From Allobacillus halotolerans (GTDB lineage Bacteria; Bacillota; Bacilli; Bacillales; Alkalibacillaceae), in NCBI RefSeq assembly GCF_028743495.1, contig NZ_CP117968.1: a DNA stretch of 64,000 bases. One strand, 5' to 3'. A program made the translations under genes and the position numbers. Below, piece after piece: positions 50,338-59,581 of this stretch; the first letter of the stretch is position 1, and each line of letters opens with the position of its first letter. The notes under the pieces are model-generated. The model was not told the DNA's origin, ran no database searches, and saw only the letters and a list, made by a program, of their open reading frames with translations.

Positions 50338-51228
50338 TCAATCATAATACGGATTGACGTGAACATGGACATCATGCACTTCTTCAAAATGATTCATTAA
50401 TATTTCTTTCACTCTTGCCGAAATCGCATGACCTTCATCGACTGTGATTGTGGGATCAACGCTGATTTTAGTATCAATTATAACATAAGAACCGTGTGAC
50501 CTCGCATGCAAAGAATCAATTCTCTTAACGCCATTGACTTGTTTCACTGTTTGATTAAATTTTTCCGTTTCTTCTTCGTCTAGAACAATTTCGAGTGAAA
50601 TTCTAACGGCCTCTTTTCCTAAACTAAAACCCATCCACATAATAATTCCAGCAATGATTGCTCCGGCTATTGGATCGAAATAAGTTAAATAAGAAATTTG
50701 ATAGCGGTCACCAATCATTGCTAATCCAATACCAACGAGAGCAACGACTGAAGAAATCGCATCTGACCGATGATGCCAAGCATCTGCGATGATTGCTTGG
50801 CTTTTGATTTTTTTCCCTAAACGGTTTTTATATTGAAATAAAGCTTCTTTAACGATGATGGAAAAGACAACAATATATAATGCCAGTGGGTGTGTTGATT
50901 GTTTAGCATTAGACCAAATGGCAGAGACGGCATCCATTAAAATTTCAAACCCAACAACAATCAACAACATCGATACGATCAAGGTAGCAATGTTTTCAGC
51001 CTTACCATGTCCATAGGGATGTTCTGAATCAGGTGGTTTTTGTGCGGCACGGACACCGACCAATACGGCGATTGAACTGATGACATCAGAAGCAGAGTGG
51101 AGAGCATCGGCGATTAATGCACGACTATCGCCAAGAACTCCACCGATCCCTTTGATGATGGCTAGGATTACATTGGCGACCATCCCGATAATCGATGCAA
51201 ATTGAGCTTTCTGAAAACGATCCGACAT
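50338..51228 (-). CDS. Cation diffusion facilitator (metal efflux) transporter
   Basis: 296 residues: six membrane helices and a C-terminal cytoplasmic metal-sensing domain. Metal-site motifs: ALIADALHSASDVISS (D and H-x3-D, near 36-50) and AIIADAWHHRSDAISS (near 145-160); the His/Asp set is typical of Zn/Fe/Mn carriers (YdfM/FieF type). The C-terminal HVHVNPYYD is family-like. GAGGTTTTTCT before the ATG. Confidence 0.9.
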   Translation of the reverse strand: MSDRFQKAQFASIIGMVANVILAIIKGIGGVLGDSRALIADALHSASDVISSIAVLVGVRAAQKPPDSEHPYGHGKAENIATLIVSMLLIVVGFEILMDAVSAIWSNAKQSTHPLALYIVVFSIIVKEALFQYKNRLGKKIKSQAIIADAWHHRSDAISSVVALVGIGLAMIGDRYQISYLTYFDPIAGAIIAGIIMWMGFSLGKEAVRISLEIVLDEEETEKFNQTVKQVNGVKRIDSLHARSHGSYVIIDTKISVDPTITVDEGHAISARVKEILMNHFEEVHDVHVHVNPYYD

Positions 51229-51574
51229 AGAAAAACCTCTTTTAATGTTTGTCTTTTTATCATACCAATATTTTTCGCTAACAGTCCAAGAACAACCATT
51301 TCAAACGACTTTTTTAAAAAAATATATTACATAATCGTTGGATGTTTAAGATGTTTCTCATGGTTGAAAAATCATCGTAAAACAAACGGTGTATATCTAC
51401 CTAAATTTAAGGGAAAAATATTTAATATACAATCGTTCAAAAGGACTTTCGTTCGAGTTAAACAAGGAATACATTACAATTCATTAACATGCGTTTATGT
51501 ATTGTTCAGAACGGTTATTAATGTATTAGCACGACGCAACACCAAGAAAAAATCATTTTAAGGAGTGTTACTTC
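51229..51574. other. Intergenic region with no gene seen
   Basis: About 345 bp of AT-rich DNA between two divergent genes. It holds an open frame (51202-51561) without ribosome binding site or plausible composition. Promoters for the CDF gene and for the lipoprotein must lie here, but I see no clear regulator site. Confidence 0.5.
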
Positions 51575-51904
51575 ATGAAGAAACTATTTATGACTTCATT
51601 TTTTGCGCTAATTCTTACTTTAGCAGCTTGCGGTGGAGACTCTGGTGAAGAGGACCCAGCAACGAATGAAGACACTGGAACACCAACAGAAGAAGATTCA
51701 GGTTCTAGTGAAACAGATACAGGTTCCACAGACACTGGTTCAACAGGAACTGAAGGAGATTCCGATATGGGATCTGAAGGTACCGATTCCGACACAGGTG
51801 CTGGCACAGAATCCGACATGGAGTCTGAAGGTGCTGAACCTGACACAGGATCAGGAGACGCAGATGGTGATGACTTAGATTCTGACGTTAAAAATGATGG
51901 CTAA
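51575..51904 (+). CDS. Very acidic low-complexity lipoprotein
   Basis: 109 residues. The signal peptide ends LTLAACGGD (Cys at 19). The rest is almost only Glu, Asp, Ser, Thr and Gly (for example TDTGSTDTGSTGTEGDSDMG), so the mature protein is an unfolded, strongly negative surface tether. AAGGAG is followed by ATG at normal distance. No catalytic domain. Suits a salt-adapted cell surface. Confidence 0.75.
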   Translation: MKKLFMTSFFALILTLAACGGDSGEEDPATNEDTGTPTEEDSGSSETDTGSTDTGSTGTEGDSDMGSEGTDSDTGAGTESDMESEGAEPDTGSGDADGDDLDSDVKNDG

Positions 51905-51917
51905 TAAGTAAAATACC

Positions 51918-51948
51918 AAGGCAGTGGCACGCGAGCCACTGCCTTTCA
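51918..51948 (+). terminator. Terminator of the acidic lipoprotein gene
   Basis: AAGGCAGTGGC / GCCACTGCCTT stem followed by TC. Confidence 0.75.
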
Positions 51949-52053
51949 TTATTTGGGTACATAGTTCGTAAATTCACTTATTTTTTAACGTGTATAATCC
52001 TCGAATCTGTTGGGCTAACTAAGGATAAATGAACAGATGAGGATGAAGACATC

Positions 52054-52872
52054 ATGAAAGATAAAACAATACCTTATTTTGTGATCGCGTTAATCATTAG
52101 TATGTCTATCGGCTATTTATTTGGCTGGGACAAAACGGAATCAATCGAGTATGAAGAAGCACTACCAGTCATGAGTAAAAACAACGTTGAAGATGAAATT
52201 GTCGATACAGATTTTGAAGAGGTAAAGATCAAACGATTGAATGAAAAAGCTAAAACGTATGAACTACAGGTGGAAATACCATTGTTCGGGGTAAAAGCAA
52301 TCGATCAGTTCTTTGATGAGGAAGCCGAACAGCGTATAGAACATTTCATTGCATTACTCGAACACAGTGGTAATGTATCTCCATCACACCAAGGAGCCTA
52401 TTTTGTAACGACCGATCTTTATAAAAGTGGAGAAGAATTCTTTTCTGTCGTTATGGCTGAAGAAACCTATACAGGCGGAGCCAATTTCGATCAAAAATCT
52501 TCCGTTTATTTGGTCGACCTGTTAACCGAGGATTTTGTGGATCCGATTGATTTATTTGATCAGCCATTTGAAGCACAAGACAAGTTCTTTGAGTTAGTTG
52601 AAAAGAATTTGAGAGCATCTGATTATTATTCGAATTATATTATGGAAGACCAGTTACAGGAATGGTTAAATCAAGATCAATATGACTTCTCGAATGTTTT
52701 TATTCGCGATCATAACTTGGTCGTTAAATTTGATAAATACGAAGTTACAGCAGGTGTGGCAGGCATGCCAGAGGTTGAAGTTCCAATAGATGAGATGAAA
52801 GAGTTTATGAATGAAGAATGGCTAGAGCGCATCGAGGCCATTGATGAAACGACGGATGAGTATTATTTATGA
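52054..52872 (+). CDS. Membrane-anchored DUF3298 (RsiV-like) protein
   Basis: 272 residues. An N-terminal anchor (PYFVIALIISMSIGYLFGW) is followed by an outside domain. The C-terminal two thirds follow the DUF3298/DUF4163 pattern: YELQVEIPLFGVKAIDQFF, then AEETYTGGANFDQKSSVYLV, and a final VKFDKYEVTAGVAGMPEVEV. The same domain occurs in the anti-sigma factor RsiV and in PdaC. No sigma gene is adjacent, so the role is open. Confidence 0.75.
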   Translation: MKDKTIPYFVIALIISMSIGYLFGWDKTESIEYEEALPVMSKNNVEDEIVDTDFEEVKIKRLNEKAKTYELQVEIPLFGVKAIDQFFDEEAEQRIEHFIALLEHSGNVSPSHQGAYFVTTDLYKSGEEFFSVVMAEETYTGGANFDQKSSVYLVDLLTEDFVDPIDLFDQPFEAQDKFFELVEKNLRASDYYSNYIMEDQLQEWLNQDQYDFSNVFIRDHNLVVKFDKYEVTAGVAGMPEVEVPIDEMKEFMNEEWLERIEAIDETTDEYYL

Positions 52873-52879
52873 GAAAAAC

Positions 52880-52930
52880 GAGGGTGGAACAAAGTGCTTT
52901 AACCAGCGCTATGAAAATTGTTCCGGCCTC
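52880..52930. repeat. Large interspersed-type hairpin element
   Basis: GAGGGTGGAACAA pairs with TTGTTCCGGCCTC around an inner AGTGCT / AGCGCT stem. It resembles the GAGG-TGGGACA intergenic hairpins widespread in Bacilli. It starts 8 bp after the stop of the preceding gene and may serve as a transcript end. Confidence 0.55.
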
Positions 52931-52953
52931 ACTATATCGTATAAACAGAAATA

Positions 52954-52987
52954 GTGGGTAAGGTCATCCGTCGATGATCTTACCCAC
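52954..52987 (-). terminator. Strong hairpin between convergent genes, possible terminator of bmrD
   Basis: GTGGGTAAGATCATC / GATGACCTTACCCAC stem with a 4-nt loop; no long T run on either strand, so its terminator role is probable but not certain. Confidence 0.6.
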
Positions 52988-53020
52988 TAATTTTAGTATG
53001 TTTATTTGATTTGAAAATTA

Positions 53021-54850
53021 TTATCCTGGTTCCTCTAGCCGAGTTTCATAAAGCTCAGCATACCGGCCGCCTTGTGATATTAGTTCGTCATGACTTCCTT
53101 TCTCGATAATTTCTCCGTGTTCGAGCATAATGATTTGATCGGCTGATTTAATGGTGTTCAAGCGATGAGCAATAACAAAACTGGTCCGACCTTCCATCAA
53201 ACGTTTTAACGCTTCCTGAATTTTAATTTCTGTTACCGTATCAATACTGCTTGTTGCTTCATCCAGTACAAGTATTTTCGGATCTGCCAAAAGCGCGCGT
53301 GCAATGGTAATTAGTTGCTTCTGCCCTTGACTGATACTCATGCCATCCGCATCAATTGGCGTATCGTATTGCTCCGGAAGTTTCGAGATAAAGTCATGCG
53401 CATTGGCATTTTTAGCTGCCTCGACAACTTCATCATCGGTTGCATTCAACTTTCCATAACGAATATTTTCACGAATGGAGCCTTCAAATAAAAAAGCATC
53501 TTGTAAAACGAACGCCATATGTTTCCGTAAGCTATTCCGTTTAATACTTTTTATATCTTTTCCATCTAGCAATATTTCCCCATCGTCATAATTGTAGAAT
53601 CGAGCAATGAGGTTAATGATTGTTGTTTTGCCGGCCCCTGTATGTCCGACAAAAGCAGTTGTGCTGCCAGGGTCTGCAGTAAAACTGATTCCTTTTAGAA
53701 TTGGTTCGTCAGGGTTATAAGAAAAAGTGACGTTTTTAAATTCAATCTCACCCTTAGGTACGTCGATTGAATTAGCGTCTACTTCATCAAGTTCTTCGCC
53801 GTCTTCGTCCATAATATTAAAAACTCGTTCGGCTCCAGCTACGGCAGCCAATAGTTGGTTGAACTGATTGGACAGCTCGTTTAACGGTCGTGTGAACTGA
53901 CGTGCCAATTCAGTAAATATCACGATGGTTCCGACGGTTATCATGTCGTTCAATACAAACACACCACCGATAAAAGCAATCAAAGCGAAACTAAGCACAT
54001 TTAACATGTTCATTAGCTTCGGAATGAATCCAGAGATCGTACCTGCCCAATAGCCTGAGTTCCGCACGTCATCATTTTTTTGTTCAAATTCGTCAGTCAC
54101 TCGCTCCTCTTGAGAGAATGTTTTAATAATCCGTTGGCCTGATATCGTTTCTTCCACATAGCCGTTCAAATGTCCAAGCCGTTGCTGTTGGATTTTATAC
54201 AACGGGCCAGTCCTACTTGTGATCCACTTCATGCCAAATACCATAATTGGAATGATGGACATGGTGATCAGTGCCAGTAATGGACTGAGATAGACCATGA
54301 CACTGACTGTCCCGATCAGCGTGAGGACACTGGATAAAATTTGAATAATGGACGTGTTTAATGTGTTACTGACATTATCGATATCATTGGTTACCCGGCT
54401 CATGATTTCACCTTGCTGCCTTCTGTCAAAGAAAGGAATCGGCAATGTGTGTAGCTTCTCAAACAACTCCGAGCGGATGGTGTATACCGTGTTTTGGGCG
54501 ATGCCAATCATGAAAAAATGCTGGCAAAACATCGCGATGGAGTAGCCTAGATAGACGAGAAATAACCAAAAAAGCATACGGTTAATCCCTGACATCTCCT
54601 GGACAGCAATGTACTCATCGACTGTCGTTCCAATCATATACGGACCGAGAATGGCAAAGCCGGAGCTTAGAGCAACCATGACGGTAACAAGCAGAAGCAT
54701 CCATTTTTCCGCCAATAAGTAAGAGAAGATTTGACGCACCGTCTTTTTCCAATTCCGTACTTTTGGTTTTGCCCGTTCATCGGTGACGCGTTCTGCTTCT
54801 GATAAATCTATTTTTTGCTGTCGAAATGGTTCCAGTAGCTGTTTAAGCAT
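53021..54850 (-). CDS. bmrD: Heterodimeric ABC exporter subunit, BmrD-like
   Basis: 609 residues: six-helix exporter domain (about 45-330) and nucleotide-binding domain. Walker A GHTGAGKTT, Walker B ILVLDEATSSID with the catalytic Glu, and a degenerate signature ISQGQKQ instead of LSGGQ. Together with the partner this gives one consensus and one degenerate ATP site, as in BmrCD/YheIH. Start at ATG 54850 (overlaps the partner by 8 bp, GATGAGGA site). BmrCD exports drugs in B. subtilis; here the substrate is unproven. Confidence 0.87.
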   Translation of the reverse strand: MLKQLLEPFRQQKIDLSEAERVTDERAKPKVRNWKKTVRQIFSYLLAEKWMLLLVTVMVALSSGFAILGPYMIGTTVDEYIAVQEMSGINRMLFWLFLVYLGYSIAMFCQHFFMIGIAQNTVYTIRSELFEKLHTLPIPFFDRRQQGEIMSRVTNDIDNVSNTLNTSIIQILSSVLTLIGTVSVMVYLSPLLALITMSIIPIMVFGMKWITSRTGPLYKIQQQRLGHLNGYVEETISGQRIIKTFSQEERVTDEFEQKNDDVRNSGYWAGTISGFIPKLMNMLNVLSFALIAFIGGVFVLNDMITVGTIVIFTELARQFTRPLNELSNQFNQLLAAVAGAERVFNIMDEDGEELDEVDANSIDVPKGEIEFKNVTFSYNPDEPILKGISFTADPGSTTAFVGHTGAGKTTIINLIARFYNYDDGEILLDGKDIKSIKRNSLRKHMAFVLQDAFLFEGSIRENIRYGKLNATDDEVVEAAKNANAHDFISKLPEQYDTPIDADGMSISQGQKQLITIARALLADPKILVLDEATSSIDTVTEIKIQEALKRLMEGRTSFVIAHRLNTIKSADQIIMLEHGEIIEKGSHDELISQGGRYAELYETRLEEPG

Positions 54851-56585
54851 ATAAATCCTCATCTCCAACTTGTGATGCGACAATGTTTTGGTAAAGTTCA
54901 GATGTATCAACGAGTTCATCATGTGAACCTTCTGCTAAAATACGTCCCTCATCCATTAAAATGATGCGATCACAGCTCTTGGCCGTGTCGATTTTTTGCG
55001 TCACAATGAATGTTGTACACCCATAAGTTTGGATCGCCTGAAGAAGTTTAGATTCTGTTTTTAAATCTAACGAGCTTGTACTATCATCTAGCAAAAGAAC
55101 TTTTGGACTGCGAATCAAAGCTCGGGCAATAGAGACACGTTGCTTTTGACCTCCGGACAGATTGACGCCTTTTTGGCCGATTTTGGTCTCGTAACCTAAA
55201 GGTTGTTCCATAATTGTCTCATGGATTTGAGCGTCTTTAGCGGCTTGGATGATTTCTTCTTTCGTAGCATCATTTTTTCCCCAGCGAATATTTTCTTCAA
55301 TACTACCTGTGAACAATAAAGGCGCCTGCGGAACGAAGCCAATCGCCATTCGTAGTGTGTCTAAAGGATAATCCTGAACATCGACATCATCAATCTTCAC
55401 TTGACCACCCGTTGTATCATAAAGCCTAGGAATTAACTGAAATAGCGTCGATTTACCTGAACCTGTTGCACCGATAATCGCGATACGCTCCTCCGGTTGG
55501 GTGGTAAACGATACATGGTCCAGTACTTTATTCGTTGTTTCGGGATAATAAAAATCAACTTTTGAAAATTCAACCTTCCCAGCAGTTACTTTCAGATCCT
55601 TTTCTGCATTGGATTTTTCGAGTAAATCGACTTCTTCATCCATGACGACTTGAAGCCGATCGGCAGATGCTTTCATCCGTGATAAAGCCATTGTCAAAAA
55701 TCCAAACATCGTAATGGCCATCGATACCCGTAGTGCATAATTGATGATGGCGACGACTTCACCGACTTGTGCTTGTCCTGCCTGGACTTCAGTTGAGCCA
55801 TACCATAAAATGACCAACAAACTCATGTTCATGCCAAATAAAAGAACGGGCATGGACGATTCGATCAAACGCAAAGCTGATTTCGTCCGGTTCATAAGCT
55901 CTGTATTGACTTCTTTAAATCGACTCTCTTCAAAATTCTTTCGTAAAAATGCTTTGATCAAGCGGATGCCAGACAAATTCTCTTGCATGACCCGATTGAC
56001 GCGGTCCAACCGAACTTGCACTTTTGTGAAAAGAGGACTCGCTTTTTTGATGACCCACAAAATTAATAAAACAAGTACAGGAACAGAAATCAAAAAGACT
56101 AAAGAAATTTGCCAATTGACGAGAAACGCCATGAGAACACCGCCAATGACTAAAAGGGGTGCTCGAAGCATAATCCGAAGTCCCATGAAAATCCCGTTTT
56201 GTACCATACGAACGTCATTGGTGAAGCGTGTGATCAAACCGGATGTCGGAAAATGGTGTAGATTTTTGAAGGAAAACGATTGAACTTTTTCAAAAAGCCG
56301 TTGTCGGATATCGTAACCGTAATGGAAAGTGACATAAGCTGAATAGAACGAATTCAGCATCCCGGCAATAAATGAAAACGCTGCAAGCACGAGCATTAAA
56401 ACGCCCCATTTAATGACCGTATCCATATTTTGAGTCACAATACCTTCATCAATCATTTTTCCGAGAAAGAATGGGAGCATCAATTCAACTGCCAATTCAA
56501 TCAACATGAGGGACCAAGCGACAATCATATGTAAACGATAAGGTTTCAGATGTGATAAGATTTTCTTCAAGGTGCTCAACTCCAT
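54843..56585 (-). CDS. bmrC: Heterodimeric ABC exporter subunit, BmrC-like
   Basis: 580 residues: membrane domain and nucleotide-binding domain. Walker A GATGSGKST, canonical LSGGQKQR, but Walker B LLLDDSTSSLD has Asp in place of the catalytic Glu, the mark of the degenerate-site subunit. Upstream gene of the pair. The ATG at 56585 lacks an upstream ribosome binding site; TTG at 56570, after GGAG, is a reasonable alternative start. No bmrB-like leader peptide was found. Confidence 0.87.
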   Translation of the reverse strand: MELSTLKKILSHLKPYRLHMIVAWSLMLIELAVELMLPFFLGKMIDEGIVTQNMDTVIKWGVLMLVLAAFSFIAGMLNSFYSAYVTFHYGYDIRQRLFEKVQSFSFKNLHHFPTSGLITRFTNDVRMVQNGIFMGLRIMLRAPLLVIGGVLMAFLVNWQISLVFLISVPVLVLLILWVIKKASPLFTKVQVRLDRVNRVMQENLSGIRLIKAFLRKNFEESRFKEVNTELMNRTKSALRLIESSMPVLLFGMNMSLLVILWYGSTEVQAGQAQVGEVVAIINYALRVSMAITMFGFLTMALSRMKASADRLQVVMDEEVDLLEKSNAEKDLKVTAGKVEFSKVDFYYPETTNKVLDHVSFTTQPEERIAIIGATGSGKSTLFQLIPRLYDTTGGQVKIDDVDVQDYPLDTLRMAIGFVPQAPLLFTGSIEENIRWGKNDATKEEIIQAAKDAQIHETIMEQPLGYETKIGQKGVNLSGGQKQRVSIARALIRSPKVLLLDDSTSSLDLKTESKLLQAIQTYGCTTFIVTQKIDTAKSCDRIILMDEGRILAEGSHDELVDTSELYQNIVASQVGDEDLYA

Positions 56586-56769
56586 CTAGGTAAGCTGTTC
56601 ATAATTTTTAACCATTGTGATTATTCTAACATATTCACTTTGCGTTATATTACTATAATGAACCATCTTTGTCATCATTGGTAATGGTTTAATGGAAAAC
56701 GGTAACAGCGATTTTTCCTTCCGCGCATGATATAATGGCGACACACCGAACGATTGAAGGAGAGACGGT

Positions 56770-57057
56770 ATGGAATTAGAAAAGCACCAATATGTAAAAT
56801 TCAGAAGAGAAATGGATCCCATCAAACTTGAACAAAAGCACATCGAAGACGTTTGTTACGTCTACTTATATGAAGATAAAATTGTGACCGATGAACAAGA
56901 ATACGAGATTCATCAAGTATTTGATCTATCGTATCGCATGTTATCGGAAGAATATGGATTTTTTTACTTGCATACATCGAAAGGCGTCATGACGTTGAAT
57001 GTAAAGGATGAACCGATAGAATTTATTAAAAAGTTCCGAGAAGTAGAACAAAAATAG
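56770..57057 (+). CDS. Small conserved hypothetical protein upstream of ypcP
   Basis: 95 residues, acidic and rich in Tyr, Glu and Lys (VCYVYLYEDKIVTDEQEYEI ... YGFFYLHTSKGVMTLNVKDE). No membrane segment; a mixed alpha/beta fold is likely. AAGGAGAG before the ATG. The exonuclease gene follows 18 bp later, so they are co-transcribed. Family not recognised. Confidence 0.65.
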   Translation: MELEKHQYVKFRREMDPIKLEQKHIEDVCYVYLYEDKIVTDEQEYEIHQVFDLSYRMLSEEYGFFYLHTSKGVMTLNVKDEPIEFIKKFREVEQK

Positions 57058-57075
57058 AAGGGGAAGGACTTAATA

Positions 57076-57936
57076 ATGGAGAAAAAAGTATTACTCGTTG
57101 ATGGCATGGCACTTTTATTCCGTGCGTTTTATGCGACAGCCATGTCAGGCTATTTCATGGTGAATTCAAAAGGCATTCCGACGAATGCTGTCCACGGATT
57201 TACAAGGCATTTACTGACCGCAACGAATCACTTTCAGCCGACACACGTCGTTTGCTGTTGGGATATGGGTTCACACACTTTCCGAAATGATCTATTCGAC
57301 GGCTATAAAGCAAACCGTTCAGCACCGCCGGAAGAGTTGGTTCCCCAGTTTGATCTCGTCAAGGAAGTGACGGAAGCAATGGATATTCCAAACATAGGGA
57401 TCAAAGGGTATGAAGCGGATGATTGTATTGGAACATTGGCAAGAGCATATCAAGAAGATTCAGAGGTCTTGATTTTGACCGGAGACAGAGATATCCTGCA
57501 ATTGCTGGATGAACAAGTGAAAGTGGTTCTAATGAAAAAAGGAGTCGGAAACTACGATATTTATCATGCAGAACGTTTCGTAGAAGAACACGGGATCCAA
57601 CCACTACAGATGATTGAATTGAAAGCAATGATGGGAGATTCCAGTGACAATTATCCTGGTGTTCGAGGGATTGGCGAAAAGACAGCCCTTAAATTGTTGC
57701 AAAAACACGGATCGTTGGAAGCTATTTTGGAAAACTTAGATTCATTGACAAAAGCACAGCGAACGAAATTTGAAACCGATTTGGAAATGGTACATTTATC
57801 TCGTCAGCTGGCTGAAATCAACTGTGAAACAGAAGCGTTTTGTGACTTGTCAGATGCAGTGTTTCAACCTAACCGGGAGCGGGTTATGGAAAAATTCAAC
57901 GAGCTGGAATTTAAGCGAATTGAACAATTGGTATAA
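57076..57936 (+). CDS. ypcP: 5'-3' exonuclease YpcP (ExoR/FEN-like)
   Basis: 286 residues, the stand-alone form of the PolI N-terminal nuclease. Acidic metal ligands: VDGMALLFRAF (Asp near 9), WDMGSHTFRNDLFDGYKANR, KGYEADDCIGTLA (near 113), TGDRDILQLL (near 135), GDSSDNYPGVRGIGEKTALK (H3TH, near 182-200). It removes RNA primers and flaps. GGGGAAGG ribosome binding site. Confidence 0.92.
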   Translation: MEKKVLLVDGMALLFRAFYATAMSGYFMVNSKGIPTNAVHGFTRHLLTATNHFQPTHVVCCWDMGSHTFRNDLFDGYKANRSAPPEELVPQFDLVKEVTEAMDIPNIGIKGYEADDCIGTLARAYQEDSEVLILTGDRDILQLLDEQVKVVLMKKGVGNYDIYHAERFVEEHGIQPLQMIELKAMMGDSSDNYPGVRGIGEKTALKLLQKHGSLEAILENLDSLTKAQRTKFETDLEMVHLSRQLAEINCETEAFCDLSDAVFQPNRERVMEKFNELEFKRIEQLV

Positions 57937-58032
57937 AGCTAGAATCGGAAAAGTATATGAATCAAAAAGTAGCATCACTCATTGGCGAACAAAACCGTGT
58001 TGAAGCGATTGGATCAGTAAGGGGGGTAACCA

Positions 58033-58182
58033 TTGACACTAATCTACACAATGGCGATCGGATTGGTAATCTTTATTGTTGTGTTGGCGGTAACATTGAT
58101 GGCTATTTCAAAGGGATATAATTATAAACACGAGGTAGATCCACTTCCAGAGACACAAACAGAAATGAAAGAAGCTGAATGA
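58033..58182 (+). CDS. ytzI: YtzI-like small membrane protein (49 residues)
   Basis: TTG start at 58033, 6 bp after GGGGGG. One helix (YTMAIGLVIFIVVLAVTLMA) followed by AISKGYNYKHEVDPLPE and an acidic tail. The ISKGY-YKH-VDP ending matches the YtzI family of Bacillus as I remember it. A terminator follows directly. Confidence 0.68.
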   Translation: MTLIYTMAIGLVIFIVVLAVTLMAISKGYNYKHEVDPLPETQTEMKEAE

Positions 58183-58185
58183 AGG

Positions 58186-58235
58186 AAAGCTGTTCGATGT
58201 CGGTTATGAATTACTGATATCGAACAGCTTTTTTA
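58186..58235 (+). terminator. Terminator of ytzI-like gene
   Basis: AAAGCTGTTCGAT / ATCGAACAGCTTT stem with a 20-nt loop, followed by T6. Confidence 0.85.
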
Positions 58236-58263
58236 TTTGGCGTTTTGTATATATTCAGCACTT

Positions 58264-58460
58264 CTTCAGTGTTAATGCTCCAACCTTCAGTGTTGATTGA
58301 AGCTTCTTCAGCGTTAATCCGCTAACCTTCAGTGTTAATCCAGCGTGCTTCAGTGTTGATTTGTCGTTCTTCAATGTTAATCTGCCGTTCTTCAGCATTA
58401 ATTCGCCAACCTTCAGTGTTAATCTGTCGTTCTTCAGCGTTAATCCGTCAACCCTCAAGT
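58264..58460. repeat. 21-bp tandem repeat array, CTTCAGTGTTAAT core (9 units plus partial)
   Basis: Units begin at 58264 and every 21 bp to 58432, with no indels; a decayed unit follows at 58453. The core is that of the 9.8 kb array, the variable 8 nt differ. On the minus strand it reads as LTLK heptads (open frame 58255-58524), but there is no ribosome binding site. It lies between two terminators of convergent genes. Confidence 0.93.
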
Positions 58461-58514
58461 TTTTAAGGATAAATCGCATAGATTCAAAATTAATTCGAAC
58501 TACTTCAACAACAC

Positions 58515-58541
58515 AAAAAAGCACCGACCGAAGTCAGTGCA
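58515..58541 (-). terminator. Terminator of the thioredoxin-like gene
   Basis: GCACTGACTTCGGTCGGTGC followed by TTTTTTG on the minus strand; almost identical to the terminator next to the 9.8 kb array. Confidence 0.88.
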
Positions 58542-58556
58542 GATTATAGCTCGATT

Positions 58557-59033
58557 CTATTCATTACTCAACGAATATTCCTCTAAAAATTCTTCGTATT
58601 TATCTGTTGGCGCAGCACCCATGATTCGATGCACTTCTTCACCATTTTCATAGTAAATCAATGTAGGTGTTGCTTCGATGTTGTACTCACTCCACCCATC
58701 TTCAAACTCCAAAAGGTTGAATTTCTTTAAATCAACACCTTTTTCTTTTGCTAATGGGGATAATCTTGGTGTCGCTTCCCGACAATGTTCACAAGTCGGA
58801 CTGAAGAAATAGACAGTCATCGTTTCGCCAGAAGATAAGTCTTCTTCTAATTCGTCTGGAGTAATAACGTTTTGATAATGTTCATTATCCAATAATTTAA
58901 CCGTTTCTGGATGTAAGGAATCTTTTCCATAAGGATTCCCTTCGACTTTTTCAGATGTTGCCATATTGGTTAGTAAAACGATGCCTATGAATAAAACGAT
59001 TACTAGACCGCCAAATATAAGAATTTTTTTCAT
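58557..59033 (-). CDS. Membrane-anchored thioredoxin-like protein
   Basis: 158 residues. N-terminal anchor (KKILIFGGLVIVLFIGIVLL), then a thioredoxin fold with the active site CEHC in FFSPTCEHCREATP (near 88-91) and the cis-Pro in EATPTLIYY (near 125). Encoded 2 bp after the DsbB-like BdbC gene, so it is probably the extracellular disulfide-exchange partner. AAAGGAGTG sits before ATG 59033. Confidence 0.88.
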   Translation of the reverse strand: MKKILIFGGLVIVLFIGIVLLTNMATSEKVEGNPYGKDSLHPETVKLLDNEHYQNVITPDELEEDLSSGETMTVYFFSPTCEHCREATPRLSPLAKEKGVDLKKFNLLEFEDGWSEYNIEATPTLIYYENGEEVHRIMGAAPTDKYEEFLEEYSLSNE

Positions 59034-59035
59034 AG

Positions 59036-59458
59036 TTACACTCCTTTTGATTGTTTGAATCCTAAGATGCTGATTACTAAAATCAGTAAAAATGCAGTGC
59101 CGGCGAGAAATGGTATGGAAATAAAGCCTAACCAATCAATGTAGGTTCCAGTACAAGAAACTTGTCCACAGCTCGGAGCAGTAGACCGTAAGAACTCCAA
59201 CTTTTGTATCCCATAGTGATAAATCGAAATGATTAGACCGATACTAGAAAAAACGATTGAATAAATGAATACTTTCGTGTCCTTCAGTAAAGTTCCAACC
59301 AATAAAATAAGGACGAGGGGATACATAAAGATACGTTGAACCCAGCATAGCTCACAAGGTGGATACTGCTGAACTTCCGAAAAATAAAGCGATCCTAGTG
59401 TCGCGACCAAAGCGATGACCCATCCGGTGATCGCAAAGTTTTCAGCTCGTTTTGTCAT
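59036..59458 (-). CDS. bdbC: DsbB-like disulfide oxidoreductase BdbC
   Basis: 140 residues with four membrane helices. First Cys pair in PPCELCWVQRIFMYP (near 34-37), second in APSCGQVSC (near 94-100). It reoxidises the extracellular thioredoxin-like partner and passes electrons to the quinone pool. Operon with the thioredoxin-like gene. Confidence 0.92.
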   Translation of the reverse strand: MTKRAENFAITGWVIALVATLGSLYFSEVQQYPPCELCWVQRIFMYPLVLILLVGTLLKDTKVFIYSIVFSSIGLIISIYHYGIQKLEFLRSTAPSCGQVSCTGTYIDWLGFISIPFLAGTAFLLILVISILGFKQSKGV

Positions 59459-59581
59459 AATAAATCTCCTATAGTTACATCAAAATTATAGTACGAAAAA
59501 CATCAAAAAGTAAGAAGTATGCTTTGAATATTTTCTTACACCTTCTCTTATTGTAAGATAGAGAAGATTGGAGGAAAGAAA

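Noticed and set aside
51202..51561. 119-codon plus-strand open frame upstream of the acidic lipoprotein
   Set aside because: Starts inside the CDF gene on the other strand, has no ribosome binding site and an unlikely basic/Phe-rich composition.
57958..58125. 55-codon open frame overlapping the ytzI-like gene
   Set aside because: Only a weak ribosome binding site, and it overlaps in another frame a gene with a strong one and a recognisable product.
58255..58524. Minus-strand open frame of LTLK heptads
   Set aside because: It is the translation of the 58.3 kb array; no ribosome binding site, and the sister array at 9.8 kb has a frame-breaking 20-bp unit.
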